Below are positions 52,310 through 63,200 of a stretch of DNA of 64,000 nucleotides, one piece after another. Origin of the DNA: Candidatus Freyarchaeota archaeon (GTDB lineage Archaea > Asgardarchaeota > Jordiarchaeia > Jordiarchaeales > Jordiarchaeaceae); the NCBI GenBank assembly GCA_030587365.1, contig JAUQZE010000029.1, forward strand, positions 60,950 to 124,949, given 5' to 3'. Within the stretch, counting starts at the first letter, position 1, and every line of letters begins with the position of its first letter. The notes below the pieces were generated by a model. That model ran no database searches, had not been told where the DNA came from, and worked only from the letters and a program-made list of their open reading frames with translations. The position numbers and the translations under genes are program-made.

Positions 52310-53870
52310 TCCGGTGTCTTATGTTTCCCACAATCTCGAACATGACTCTGGCAAACATGAGTTGTCGAAGCTGATCTCCCTCGAGTATGTGAGCGATCTT
52401 CCACTGCTCGTCCAAAAACTCGGCTAGCGAATTCAAAGCCTCTTTTGCCGAGAAGTTGAGATCCTCAACCATCACCTCTGCGGCTCGATGTATACAGAAT
52501 TGGCCTTGGCAGGTTCCCATACCCAGCCTTGTGCGTTTTTTAACGTCTCTTAAGTTTTTGGCTAAAAGTTTTTCAAAACTATGAATTATTTCCGCCCTTG
52601 AAACTAGACTGCACTCGCATATCAACCCGGGTTTCTGAGGCATTTCCGATGAAATTGTACCATATTTATTTACGATTTCATTGGAGGTTAAGGTGTTAAC
52701 CTGAAAACGATTTTGGATTTCCTCCGCTGATGGAGGCGTTCCCTCACTTCCGGGGAGCGGTTCCTCTGCTGTTCTGCACTTGGCTCTAACTCCCAGCTTT
52801 TCACAAACAAGATCTGATGCCTTTTCAGCCATAAGTCTATATGTAGTGAGTTTACCGCCTGTGATCGTTACAAATCCCTCTACGCCGTCAACCTTATGGT
52901 CGACTAGCAACATTCCTCGAGTGACCACGCGGCCCGAACCTTTACCGAAAAGAGGACGAGCGCCACAGAAGGCTCTTATAATTCTGGAGTCTGCAACAAT
53001 AGGGAGCATCTTCTCACACTCCCTCACGATTTTTTTGATCTCCTCTTTCTCCGGGAGAATGCCATCTGGTTTTTCCACGTAGGTTGAAGTGGTTCCCAAA
53101 ATCATGGTGGAATAGTGGGGGACGATTATATCTCCATCAGATGGTGGGCGTAGATTATTAATCACATGGTTTGTTACCCGATTATTGAGAACTACTAGTG
53201 TGCCCTTGTTAGGTCTTATCTCCAATTTTACTCCTGCTTGCTCAGCGACTTTACCCGCCCAAGCCCCAGTAGCATTAACTACGATTTCAGAGAAGTGTTT
53301 TTCACTCTTGCCGTTTCTGAATGTTTCGACACCTAAAACCGCCCCGTTCTCCACTATCGGTTTAACACTGGTGTAAGTTAATACTTCCGCCCCATTCCTT
53401 AACGCTGATAACACGTTAGAGACAACGAGTAGAAAAGGATCTATGGAAGCATCGTTAACCCAAACCGCAGCCTTAATATTAGGATTCAGAAAGGGTTCCC
53501 TTTCCAGAGCTTCTTCAACTGTTATCTCCTTATTCTCAACCTTGCATTTACTACAACCCTTAAGGAAGGGATCCAAGTATTCAAGGTTCCTTTCCTCTGT
53601 TGCTACAAAGAGTCCCCCAGTGTCTTCTATGGTATGCTTGGCTATTTTTTTGAGAATAATATTCTCTTCAGCGCATTCCAGCGCCGACTCGGGGTCGCTA
53701 ACGACATATCGCGCTCCGCTGTGGAGGAGTCCATGGTTTTTACCCGTAGCCTCTGAGGCAAGGTCCCCTCTATCCACAAGCAGAGTATGTACTCCTCTGA
53801 GTGATAGGTCTCTTAGAACGCCGCTTCCTACTACGCCGCCACCTATTATAATTACATCGAATTTCGACAT
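52293..53870 (-). CDS. glpA: Anaerobic glycerol-3-phosphate dehydrogenase subunit A
   Basis: A 525-residue catalytic subunit that oxidises sn-glycerol 3-phosphate to dihydroxyacetone phosphate. Seen are IIIGGGVVGSGVLRDLSLRG (FAD), ATGKNHGLLHSGARYVVSDP, GAWAGKVAEQAG and TITGGKLTTYRLMAEKA. A C-terminal BFD-like [2Fe-2S] domain has CECSLVSRAEI and GMGTCQGQFC. It is 8 bases after glpK. Confidence 0.94.
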   Translation of the reverse strand: MSKFDVIIIGGGVVGSGVLRDLSLRGVHTLLVDRGDLASEATGKNHGLLHSGARYVVSDPESALECAEENIILKKIAKHTIEDTGGLFVATEERNLEYLDPFLKGCSKCKVENKEITVEEALEREPFLNPNIKAAVWVNDASIDPFLLVVSNVLSALRNGAEVLTYTSVKPIVENGAVLGVETFRNGKSEKHFSEIVVNATGAWAGKVAEQAGVKLEIRPNKGTLVVLNNRVTNHVINNLRPPSDGDIIVPHYSTMILGTTSTYVEKPDGILPEKEEIKKIVRECEKMLPIVADSRIIRAFCGARPLFGKGSGRVVTRGMLLVDHKVDGVEGFVTITGGKLTTYRLMAEKASDLVCEKLGVRAKCRTAEEPLPGSEGTPPSAEEIQNRFQVNTLTSNEIVNKYGTISSEMPQKPGLICECSLVSRAEIIHSFEKLLAKNLRDVKKRTRLGMGTCQGQFCIHRAAEVMVEDLNFSAKEALNSLAEFLDEQWKIAHILEGDQLRQLMFARVMFEIVGNIRHRSEKRD

Positions 53871-53878
53871 AGTAATCT

Positions 53879-55414
53879 CTACACGGAAAATTCTGAGAGG
53901 CTCGCGTAAACACCCTTATCCTTTAACGCCATGTAAACATCGTTGTGAACTTTATATAGCTTGTCGTAAACCTCTCGATTTTTTCCATCAGGCTCTCTTC
54001 TCTCACCTATCTGCACCATGCTCTCCGAGGCTTCCGAAACACTCTTGTAGACCCCTACACCTACACCCGCTAAAATAGCCGCACCTAATGAAGTAGCCTC
54101 CTCAACATTTCCCCTAGCTACTGGAATATTGTAAATATCTGCTTGAATCTGATTCCATAGTGGACTACGGGTCGCGCCTCCGGTAATTCGAACCTCATCG
54201 AATTCCAGACCTAATTCCTTCATTATCTCAATGTTCTTACGAACCTCAAAGCAAGCCCCCTCCATTATGGCTCTAATAAGATGCGCCCTTGTGTGACCTA
54301 AGGCTAAGCCTACTATCACACCCCTCGCATCCGGATCCCAGTAAGGGGCTCCTGCGCCGACAAAGTGAGGTATCAAAAGTACTCCTCCGGAGCCTGAAGG
54401 TGCTTGCGCCGCTACTTCGCACAGAATATCGTAAGGGTCTTTTCCCAGAATTTGCGCCACACTCTTTTCTGGATGTCCCAACTGGTCTCTAAACCATCTG
54501 TAGACACTCCCAGTTGTGAACATGCTAGCCTCAACAACCCATTTTCCGGGATCTGCATGACAGCTAAAAACTACGCGTTTCTTAGGGTCGTGTTTAGGTC
54601 TATCCGTGTATGCCAGTAGAAAGGTTCCTGTACCCATGGTTGCCTTTATTCTACCAGGCTTTACTACACCCACTCCTAATGCACCGCACTGCTGATCCCC
54701 ACCTCCTGCGACTACAGGTGTTCCCTCAGCAAAACCAGTTTCTTTGGCTGCTCTGGCTGTTACCTCTCCAATTTTCACACCGGAGGCGTAGGTTTCATTC
54801 AATTTTTCTGGTGGAATTTCCAAGGCGTTGCAAATTTTCTCAGACCAACTGAACTTTTCGACGTCGAAAAGAAGGGTTCTGGATGCGTTTGACCAGTCTG
54901 TTATGAACATATCTGACAATTTCATTTCTATAAAATCGTGGACCAGCATAAATTTGTAAGTGGAATCAAAAATTCTTGGTTCGTTCTTCTTTATCCACAA
55001 AATCTTGGGCGCCGAAAAGTAGGGGTCAATTGTTAGACCCGTGGTTTGATAAACCTCACTAACGCCAACTTTCTTTCTTATCTCTTCGCATTGTTTAACA
55101 GTCCTACGATCCTGCCAAATAATAGCGTTCCTCAATGGATTTCCATTCTCATCCACAGGGACTGTTGTTTCACGTTGGTTAGTAACGCTTATACTCACGA
55201 TATCTCCTGAACTAATACCTGATTTTTCAACGACTCTCTGTGATGTATTGCAGACAGCTCTCCACCAATCCATAGCGTTTTGCTCAACCCAAGCTGGAAG
55301 AGGGTAAGTACTCGGATACTCCTGATAATCTCTTGCTATTTCTCTTCCATTTTCATCAAAAATTATGGTACGGCAACCAATAGTACCAGCATCTATGGCA
55401 GCTAATACCTGCAT
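53879..55414 (-). CDS. glpK: Glycerol kinase
   Basis: A 511-residue FGGY kinase producing sn-glycerol 3-phosphate. Seen are AIDAGTIGCRTIIFDENG, SVTNQRETTVP, IWQDRRTVKQCEEI, VAGGGDQQCGALGVG, GGVLLIPHFVGAGAPYWDPD and the C-terminal ITGGATRSPLWNQIQADI. It is the first gene of the operon. No glycerol facilitator is in the window. Confidence 0.95.
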   Translation of the reverse strand: MQVLAAIDAGTIGCRTIIFDENGREIARDYQEYPSTYPLPAWVEQNAMDWWRAVCNTSQRVVEKSGISSGDIVSISVTNQRETTVPVDENGNPLRNAIIWQDRRTVKQCEEIRKKVGVSEVYQTTGLTIDPYFSAPKILWIKKNEPRIFDSTYKFMLVHDFIEMKLSDMFITDWSNASRTLLFDVEKFSWSEKICNALEIPPEKLNETYASGVKIGEVTARAAKETGFAEGTPVVAGGGDQQCGALGVGVVKPGRIKATMGTGTFLLAYTDRPKHDPKKRVVFSCHADPGKWVVEASMFTTGSVYRWFRDQLGHPEKSVAQILGKDPYDILCEVAAQAPSGSGGVLLIPHFVGAGAPYWDPDARGVIVGLALGHTRAHLIRAIMEGACFEVRKNIEIMKELGLEFDEVRITGGATRSPLWNQIQADIYNIPVARGNVEEATSLGAAILAGVGVGVYKSVSEASESMVQIGERREPDGKNREVYDKLYKVHNDVYMALKDKGVYASLSEFSV

Positions 55415-55581
55415 TTACACATACCTCTCTCAAACTTCCAATGAATAAAACAATCCTAAATATAATACAAATCTCTAAATAAGACTAGCCTCAAACAAGA
55501 AGCATTTTATTATAAAAATGTTTCACTCTAATATTCCGAAAAAGAAAGAAAAATAGAGAATTATAAAAAAGAAAACTAGAA

Positions 55582-56187
55582 TTAGAGGCCTAAGATCTTC
55601 TTTAGCTTGTCCGGCTCTTTGCCCTCATCGACAAAGATTTCCTTTTGAACTCCCACCCTTTCTGCGTCAAATTGTCTGGCTAGTCGTCCGCCCACTACCT
55701 TTTCTCGAATGCTACAGTTTTTACCCTGCCAAATATAAATTGTATCGTAGGTGTCTATTAAGAATACATCATCAGAACTCAGAGACCTTTTGGATAGAGG
55801 AACTTGAATAAATTGGACGTCCTCAAGCGTTTCGTATTTTTCTCCTGATATTCTGTACATGACAACTGGGTGTGTTTTTTTCGCTGTTTTTTTGAGTATG
55901 GATTTTGCGAGGTCTGCGTCAACTATACGCATAGCGCCTACTGTTTTTTTGAATTCTACGGGCTCGTTGCCCTGTTCGACGGTTTCTACTTTGGGTTTGC
56001 CTCGTCGCTCCTTGTCTATTAAGTCGCTTACGAAGGCGCCGGCGAATTTTTCATCAACTGTGGTTTTTTCACCCAGCCATATCCATATTCGGTTTCCTGC
56101 GTCCACAACGTAAGTGTCTCCGGTTGAAAAGACAGGTTGTGCTATCTGCTCATAACCGCCTTCCTTTACCAAGTAAATTTTCGCCAA
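55582..56187 (-). CDS. Two-domain gelsolin-like actin regulator
   Basis: A 201-residue protein made of two gelsolin-type repeats. Each shows the central strand-helix signature: DTYVVDAGNRIWIWLGEKTT (residues about 24-43) then DEKFAGAFVSDLI, and DVFLIDTYDTIYIWQGKNCS then REKVVGGRLARQF. Two-domain gelsolins are an Asgard hallmark and can sever or sequester actin in a calcium-dependent way. It has no signal peptide, so acts in the cytoplasm. No actin gene is in the window. ATG 56187 is preceded by GGAGGAT. Confidence 0.93.
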   Translation of the reverse strand: MAKIYLVKEGGYEQIAQPVFSTGDTYVVDAGNRIWIWLGEKTTVDEKFAGAFVSDLIDKERRGKPKVETVEQGNEPVEFKKTVGAMRIVDADLAKSILKKTAKKTHPVVMYRISGEKYETLEDVQFIQVPLSKRSLSSDDVFLIDTYDTIYIWQGKNCSIREKVVGGRLARQFDAERVGVQKEIFVDEGKEPDKLKKILGL

Positions 56188-56397
56188 GAGAGTAATCCTC
56201 CTGTTCTGATTTGCGTTAATTATAGTATAGGAACCCCGTTATATTAATTTATTTACAATCAGTTGCATAAGCTGAGAGCAGTTACAGAAGCTTTTTTCAC
56301 ACCATGTTTGAAGCATTCTTCGTTATCCTAATGTTATTGAGATTAGATTTTAAAGCGTCTATTGGTAAAGGTTAAGGCATTATTTTGAGGTGTTGTT

Positions 56398-57561
56398 ATG
56401 AATGTTCCAATAAATTACTGGAAAAGAGTTGAAAACGTTAGGGCTGCGATGGAAAGTGGCGGATTTGATGTTCTGGTTTTAACGAGAAATAAAGAGTTAA
56501 CATATATCTCTGGGGCGTTTCTGCCCTGGAGAAGCGTAATGGTTGTGCCTCTGGATGGTGAAATTCAACTTTATACGGTGTTGAGTGACGCTGAGAGGAT
56601 TAAGGATGACAGCTGGATAGAAAACGTTTCGACTTACGCTCCTATCCCTAGTCTTTCCTGGACGAATCAGGTGATTGATTATCTTAAGAAGAATAACCTT
56701 GCCAAATCAACTATAGGAGTTAATCTGGGGTACACGATTAGGGTTAATGAGGGATACTTATTCGCGTCTGAATATGAAGAATTAAAAAGCGGTCTTCCGG
56801 GTGCGGGGTTCAAAAATGCGGTTCAGGCCCTTGACGAAGTTATTGCGATTAAAGAGAAGGGTGCTATTAAACTTTTGAGGCAAGCTGCAGCAATCGCAGA
56901 TATCGGAGTGGATGTAGCCCGGGGAACCATTGTTCCTGGTATGAATGAAACAGAGCTTGTGGGCGTCATTGAAGAAGCTATGAGAAGAGCGGGGAATCAG
57001 TGGGCCTGGGCTTTGACAGGAGGGCATGAGGTGGGTACCGGTGATAGAGCCACTTACCATATGGGCGCTACAACTCCTGCAACTAAGCGCATCATACAGC
57101 ACGGAGACAATGTCATCGTGGATTTACATAGCATGTATGAGCTTTACCTCTCACAGGTAACTCATAACATTATTATCGGCAGTCCCACAGATGAGCAGAA
57201 GAAACTCGCGGAGGTTTATGTCGATGCCGTAACTACTCTGATGGACTCCATGCAGCCTAGAGCCAAGGTTGGGGACATCGCTAAGAAGGTATTCAAAGCT
57301 GTTGAGAAAGCCGGGTATGGAAATAATGTGGTTCAAATGTTCGGTCATGGACTAGGTTCAATAGGCGATGAGTGGTATCTTCCTATAATTGGTTACGGTC
57401 CTTATAGTGAGAAAACATTGGAACCGAACATGGTAGAAGTCGCTGTGTGTATTATAAGTAAGCCTGGTGTCGCAGGTTATCGTCTGGAGTACCCAGTATT
57501 AATAACGAAGAGCGGTAATGAACCTCTAGCGAAGACCCCCATCGAGCCCACTGTTCTATAA
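56398..57561 (+). CDS. M24 (Xaa-Pro peptidase/creatinase) family protein with lost metal ligands
   Basis: A 387-residue protein with a creatinase N-domain (residues 1-130) and a pita-bread C-domain. The first metal Asp is present in VIVDLHSMYELYL and the His in MFGHGLGSIGDEW. The second Asp is replaced (LSQVTHN, normally SDITR), and the TIEPG glutamate is replaced by Lys (IISKPG). The last Glu is kept (YRLEYPVLIT). With two of five ligands gone, it is probably not a metallopeptidase but a creatinase-like enzyme or a binding protein. Confidence 0.85.
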   Translation: MNVPINYWKRVENVRAAMESGGFDVLVLTRNKELTYISGAFLPWRSVMVVPLDGEIQLYTVLSDAERIKDDSWIENVSTYAPIPSLSWTNQVIDYLKKNNLAKSTIGVNLGYTIRVNEGYLFASEYEELKSGLPGAGFKNAVQALDEVIAIKEKGAIKLLRQAAAIADIGVDVARGTIVPGMNETELVGVIEEAMRRAGNQWAWALTGGHEVGTGDRATYHMGATTPATKRIIQHGDNVIVDLHSMYELYLSQVTHNIIIGSPTDEQKKLAEVYVDAVTTLMDSMQPRAKVGDIAKKVFKAVEKAGYGNNVVQMFGHGLGSIGDEWYLPIIGYGPYSEKTLEPNMVEVAVCIISKPGVAGYRLEYPVLITKSGNEPLAKTPIEPTVL

Positions 57562-57895
57562 AATATTTCTTCATTTTTTGTTAAGAAATCTATGTGGATT
57601 GATAATTCCCAATATTAAGGCTATGGTTTACTTCCCTCTTTTCTATGGGGTACTATTCAACTTGCTATTACTATTTTTTTGGGAATTCTGATCCTTTTAC
57701 AGCTTTGATTGATTGCCAGTTTAATAATTTCTCTTTTTTCCTTATTTTCTGGAACTGTTGACTTTTTAAGGAATAATTGCCTTATGTTATATTTAGAGTC
57801 AAAATATTTTTATAAGCATCTACCGTTCAAAAAGTTTTATTATTATCGGATTGCTATTATTCTATTAAAGAAGTGATTGGTGGAGCTGATTTTTC
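57562..57895. other. Intergenic region
   Basis: About 330 bases, T-rich at first (probable terminator of the M24 gene) and A/T-rich before the next gene. TATTTTTATAAGC near 57806 is a TATA-like box. Nothing else is seen. Confidence 0.45.
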
Positions 57896-59281
57896 GTGTC
57901 TTACATTGAGGAACCTCATTTCAGCCGGGGTAGGCAACGTTTCAGATTTTTATCCTTAAATTGTGATAAGCTTGCTCATATGGTTCTTGGTGTGGTAAAT
58001 AGCTACAAGGGCGGTGGTTTTAACAGGCCGGAGTTCTTCAGGGATATTCGTGACCATCAACCAATAGATGTTAGCACCCTTGACAAGGAATTCGTAGAGG
58101 AGTTGGAGAGCGGGGCGGCAATTTTGTACATGCGGGGCAAGTACCGTCTCAATATGACCCGTCTCTTGATGCTTACGAATATGTTTCTTAAAGAAATCGA
58201 GCGTGTGGATAAAGATAGAGCCGATATTTTAAAGCAAAACGTTGACCAAATTGAATTGAAAATCAAGAGCATCACTGGTGAAGCCGGTACTCCTAGGATT
58301 GTGACTAAACCAAAGCTACCCGAATACGAGGAAATTGAAAAAGAAGAGCCAACCGCTGAAACAGCCGAAATGGAATATAAAAAGGTATTAGACCCCATTG
58401 ATACAGCCTTATCTACTTATATCAAAGAGTATAATAAACTGAGCATCACTCAAATTTCCTCAGTTTTAGGCATATCCGAAGACGATGTTGTACAAAGATT
58501 AAGCTACATGTTGAACCAAGGACTTATAATCGGCACAATAGAAGGTGAATACTTAATACAAGAGGCTGTAAGTGCAGTACCAACTCCAATAACGCCAACA
58601 AAAATAGAAGAAACGATCAAGACAACAGAACCCATTACTGTGGAAACCACACCTACAGAAGAAATGTCTGTCGCAGAAACTGCAGCCGAACCCGCCGAGG
58701 TAGTTGAGAAGCCTGTTGCTGTGAAGCCTGTTGTGGTTGAGAAGCCTGTTACTGTGAAGCCTGTTGTGGTTGAGAAGCCTGTTGCTGTCAAGCCTACTAT
58801 TGTTGAACCAGTGGAGAGTTTAGTTACTAAGAAGGCTACTGCAGGGTTGTCTAAGGTTGAGGCGGTGGAAGTGGCTCCGCTTGAAGTGGTAGCTTATACT
58901 GGAAAGGATGTTAAAGAGATTTATGAGAGCCTTAAGTTGTTTATTGAAATGGTTTCTCAGGTTCTTGAAATGGTGGTGGTTCCCGATAAGCCCGGTTTTT
59001 CTATGAAAGACCTGTCCAAGTTGATTTATGATTATTACTTCCTCCCAATTGACGGGTCTTTCGACGTGGAACCCTTTGAGGAACTGGGTAAAGATGGAGC
59101 GGTTCGTGTGGAGAAAGATTGGATTAGAATTGATTTAGAAAAATCGCTTTCTCTTTTCAAAAACAGGTATCTTCCTGGGATTAGGAAGGTGAAAAAGAAA
59201 ACAGCGGAGAAGCTAGAAAAGGCTCTGAAGGAGCACATAGAGCTACCAGTAGAGGATATCCTTAGTCAAGCTGGCGCATGA
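57896..59281 (+). CDS. Multi-domain protein with PCI/winged-helix-like domain and VEKPV repeats
   Basis: A 461-residue cytoplasmic protein I cannot name. Residues 1-120 are a helical domain. Residues about 165-225 form a winged-helix (LSITQISSVLGISEDDVVQR, then GLIIGTIEGEYLIQ) resembling the PCI or DDRGK-type domains of eukaryotic complexes. Residues about 225-310 are a Pro/Val/Thr linker with three tandem copies of VEKPV(A/T)VKPVV. A second alpha/beta domain ends the protein (KDWIRIDLEKSLSLFKNRYL). GTG start. It probably links partners in a complex. Confidence 0.8.
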   Translation: MSYIEEPHFSRGRQRFRFLSLNCDKLAHMVLGVVNSYKGGGFNRPEFFRDIRDHQPIDVSTLDKEFVEELESGAAILYMRGKYRLNMTRLLMLTNMFLKEIERVDKDRADILKQNVDQIELKIKSITGEAGTPRIVTKPKLPEYEEIEKEEPTAETAEMEYKKVLDPIDTALSTYIKEYNKLSITQISSVLGISEDDVVQRLSYMLNQGLIIGTIEGEYLIQEAVSAVPTPITPTKIEETIKTTEPITVETTPTEEMSVAETAAEPAEVVEKPVAVKPVVVEKPVTVKPVVVEKPVAVKPTIVEPVESLVTKKATAGLSKVEAVEVAPLEVVAYTGKDVKEIYESLKLFIEMVSQVLEMVVVPDKPGFSMKDLSKLIYDYYFLPIDGSFDVEPFEELGKDGAVRVEKDWIRIDLEKSLSLFKNRYLPGIRKVKKKTAEKLEKALKEHIELPVEDILSQAGA

Positions 59282-59321
59282 ATCGTAGAGCTTCGAACGA
59301 ATATTTAATTTGTTATTTAAT

Positions 59322-59603
59322 TTATATGTTTTTGCAGTAGCCTATTATTTCGAAATCTTCCTTATCGAATTCGTCGTCGGTCCATTCTTCTATTTCTTTT
59401 ATCATTTCTTTTATTTTGTCTGTCTGTCCAGAAATGGTGTCATTGATTATGTTCAGTCTGTATTTTGATCTTGCGCAGTCTTCTATGGCTAGTTTGAGGA
59501 ATTTCTTCGCCTTTTCTTCTGATATAAGAAACTTTTTCGCCAGCCTAGGAATTATCTCCTTCTTTTTTTCGACAAGTTCGGAAGAAACTACTTTCTCGCT
59601 CAT
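59322..59603 (-). CDS. Small charged helical protein, unknown function
   Basis: 93 residues, all predicted helix, with Lys/Glu-rich heptads (VEKKKEIIPRLAKKFLISEE, DKIKEMIKEIEEWTDDEFD). No known motif. The start ATG at 59603 is followed by MSEKVVSSE; no clear ribosome site. Confidence 0.55.
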   Translation of the reverse strand: MSEKVVSSELVEKKKEIIPRLAKKFLISEEKAKKFLKLAIEDCARSKYRLNIINDTISGQTDKIKEMIKEIEEWTDDEFDKEDFEIIGYCKNI

Positions 59604-59682
59604 CTAATAGATCTCCCAATATCCTTTCATTTTTGGTGGAAGTTTACTTTTTTCTTCTTTTCTTTTCTGTTTTTCCATATCT

Positions 59683-59962
59683 TTAGACGGTTCCTTCTTT
59701 ATCTGCCATAGTTCTTTGTACCAGTCTGGGTAGGAAGGCTAGAATTGTGTCGAGGTGGTGGCGGTCTCTGCCCCATGATACGCATACTGGCGTAGGAGTA
59801 ATCGCTTTTAGTTTTTCCGATTCTTAATTCGAGAACCTCAAATTCACCGTTTAGGTCGTAAACTGCTCCGAATATCTTGGGAAGTATCATTGAATCTATT
59901 ATGTGTCCGGTTAACTCAATTTCAGCTTCACTCAATTTAGATTCCTTATACAAATGGTACAA
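59683..59962 (-). pseudogene. Frameshifted, truncated LOR/SDH-domain gene
   Basis: The first 63 residues match the N-terminus of archaeal LOR/SDH (TIGR00300-like) proteins: IELTGHIIDSMILPKIFGAV followed by NGEFEVLELRIGKTKSDYSY. After SMRIM the frame breaks. The shifted frame continues correctly as GRDRHHLDTILAFLPRL before stopping at 59683. The rest of the ~400-residue protein is absent. It is a decaying fragment. Confidence 0.75.
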
Positions 59963-60266
59963 TTTCCATAAAATAAAGTGATGGTGAGCGTTTCTTCAAA
60001 GTCGGTTCTTATCCCTAAATACATCTTTTCATATTTTGTTTGGGGGATTAGAATAGCGTATTATAACATTTTTGCTCGTAGTTTTTTGAGAATGTTGAAA
60101 ACTGCCGTAAAGTTAAGCCATTTTCCCGAAAAATTTAAATAGAAAATAAAAGAAAACCCTTAAAATATAAGGAGGGCATATAATCTAATTTTTTTGCCTT
60201 ACTTATAAATTAAAACTTCACAAAAACCAATAAAAAAAGAAAAATGGAGAAAGGAGAAGAAGAAAG
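59963..60266. other. Intergenic region upstream of the repeat protein
   Basis: Very A/T-rich. AAAATTTAAATAGAAA near 60129-60144 is a promoter-like element. No gene is seen. Confidence 0.45.
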
Positions 60267-63200
60267 GTGGACGGAAACAGCAGAAATAACACTATACACC
60301 ACAAGGGAAAGTCAAGGCTCCTTAGAGGCAAAACCAAACATGTTCTGTTAGCTCTCTCAGCAATCCTAATTTTAGCCTTTATTCTAGCCATACCCTTAGC
60401 GTCTGGTCAATTCGGATTCTACGCTCTACCGCAGGCAAATAGCATAGACCCCAGTGGTGGAATATCCATCAAAGACAATCAAATGATAACACTGGGCGGC
60501 ACAGCAAGCAGCAACGGTTTGTCCCTAGTCGGAAACATGACGACGATCGGCGACACTACATTAAATGGACTTTTGAATGTCTCGAAATTTGGACAAATAG
60601 TTCTCGGACCATTAACGACAACCAGGTCACAGAACATAACCGCAGACCTCATAGAAATAAATAAGAAATACTCCGCAGGGGATACAATAACCCTGACAGG
60701 AACTCCGTCAAACCCCTCAATAGTAAACCTCTGTGGAAACATAAATATCGGTAACGAATCCGGAGACAAAGAAGTATTCATGAATATGGACAAATTCTAC
60801 CAGTACGTGAACTCCAACAGCGAAGGATACATAGGAACCAGCAGAGGCTCAAATGATCTACCCCTCAACACCCTGGACGCCATAAAAGTAACCAAAGGAG
60901 AACTACACATCTTCGGCATGACGGAGGTATTGGGTATACCCCTTGTTCCCACAGACATTTATATCTCAAAAGATAGAATCCTGTTTGTTGCACTCGATTT
61001 CATCCCATATTCGATCAATTTAAACAGATATGGTGGCGTGGCTAACGTAAGCTATCTAAAGGATTCCGGGGCCTTCGTAGGCATTGGGTGGCTCCTCAGC
61101 TTATTTATTACTGATGTAATAGATGTTCATTATCTGGAGTGGGAGGAACCCACCACTTTCGAGGCGTGGGGTCCCTGGTTCAGATTAAATCGGGGCGTAG
61201 TCAGCATGCAGGACAGCTACGTTCAGATGAAATCCAATGATACCATAAACTTCAGGTTCCTTGACAGCTCCACCACCAATGCGGGCTTCAGAATAACAAA
61301 AAGCGCACACTATTCCAAAGCAGTGATGAATGCAACAACCCAGCAACAGGTCGTCAACGGAAAGGGTCTCACATACCTTACAAACGGTTCCACAGCCCTT
61401 ACCGGAGCTACCATCAAAAATCTAAGCCAAATGGTTAACTGCGAATTAACATTCCAAGGAAATATGACACAAACAGGAAACATTACCGTCCAAGGTAACA
61501 TTGGAATCACTGGACGCAACTACATGAAGGGGAACATTAGCATTAGATCCCCACTGCTCCGTCTAACGAATGGTGTGATGGACACCACGGGAACCATGAG
61601 CATAGCTGGCGGTGCTATAAGCATACCAACTGGTACTATGGTTATGAACAACACTGGCTCATTCATTACAGGCAACACTATAACGGTCACCGGAAATGTT
61701 GACTTCACTGGTGACGCCACAATAACTGGTAACATTAGAATCTCTGGACGCAATTATATGCAAGGAAATATTACCGTAGCCCAGCTCAGCCTGACGAATG
61801 GTGTGATGGACACCAATGGAGATATGAATATAACCGATGGTAACATAACCGTCATGAGCGGCCACATGGTTATGAACTCTTCAGGCTCATTCATAATGGA
61901 CGGCACAACCACTGTCACCGGAACCATCTCCTTTGAAGGAGATCCCACAATAACAGGAGAAATCAGTCTCTCGGGATACAACTACATGCAGGGCTTGATA
62001 AGCGTGAATGGAGATATGAACATAAACAACGGCCTAACCACAGGTTCGATAACCCTGACTATTGACGGCACAATGGAGACCACGGGAACCATGACCATAA
62101 CCAACGGTGAGATAATCATCCCAAGCGGAAGCATGGTTATGAACGATTCAGGCTCATACATTATAGGTGACACAATCACGGTTACAGGTGACCAGATAGC
62201 GTCCCAGGGAACCACAGAGGTTAACGGCGACATCTCAATGACTGGCGACATCGGAATATCCGGGTACAACCACATGGAGGGCTTGATAACTGTTCAAGGC
62301 TACCTGAACATAAACAACGGTTTGACATCGGGTACAATAACCCTAACTATTGCAAGCACAATGGATACCACGGGAACCATGACCATAACCAACGGTGAGA
62401 TAAGCATCCCGAACGGACACATGGTTATGAACGATTCAGGCTCATACATTATAGGTGACACAATCACGGTTACAGGTGACCAGATAGCGTCCCAGGGAAC
62501 CACAGAGGTTAACGGCGACATAACCATACAAGGCGACATAGGAATCTCGGGACACAACTACATGCAGGGAAACATTAAGATTAGATACCCACTTCTTAAC
62601 CTGAACGGTGTGATGGACACCACAGGAACAATGACCATAACCAATGGTGCGATAAATGTCCAGAATGGACACATGGTCATGGAGGACACCGACTCGTACA
62701 TCACAGGCGACACTATAACGGTTACGGGTATTATTGACTTCAACGGTGATGCCGCAATAACCGGAGACATAGTGATCTCAGGCCACAACTACATGGAGGG
62801 AAACATCAATATTAGATACCCGCTTCTCAGCTTAAATGGTGTGATGGTGACCGATGGAGATATGAGCATAACCAATGGTGCATCAATAAACATCCAGAAC
62901 GGACATATGGTTATGAACGACGCAGGCTCATTCATCACAGGCGACACAATAACGGTTACGGGAACGGTTAATTTCAACGGCGGTGCAACAATAACCGGAG
63001 ACATAGGAATCTCAGGCTACAGCTACATGGAGGGCTTGATAACCGTTCAAGGCTACATGAACATAAACAACGGCCTAACCACAGGTTCGATAACCCTGAC
63101 TATTGCCAGCACCATGGAGACCACGGGAACCATGACCATAACCAACGGTGAGATAAGCATCCCAAGCGGAAGCATGGTCATGAACGACGCAGGCTCATTC

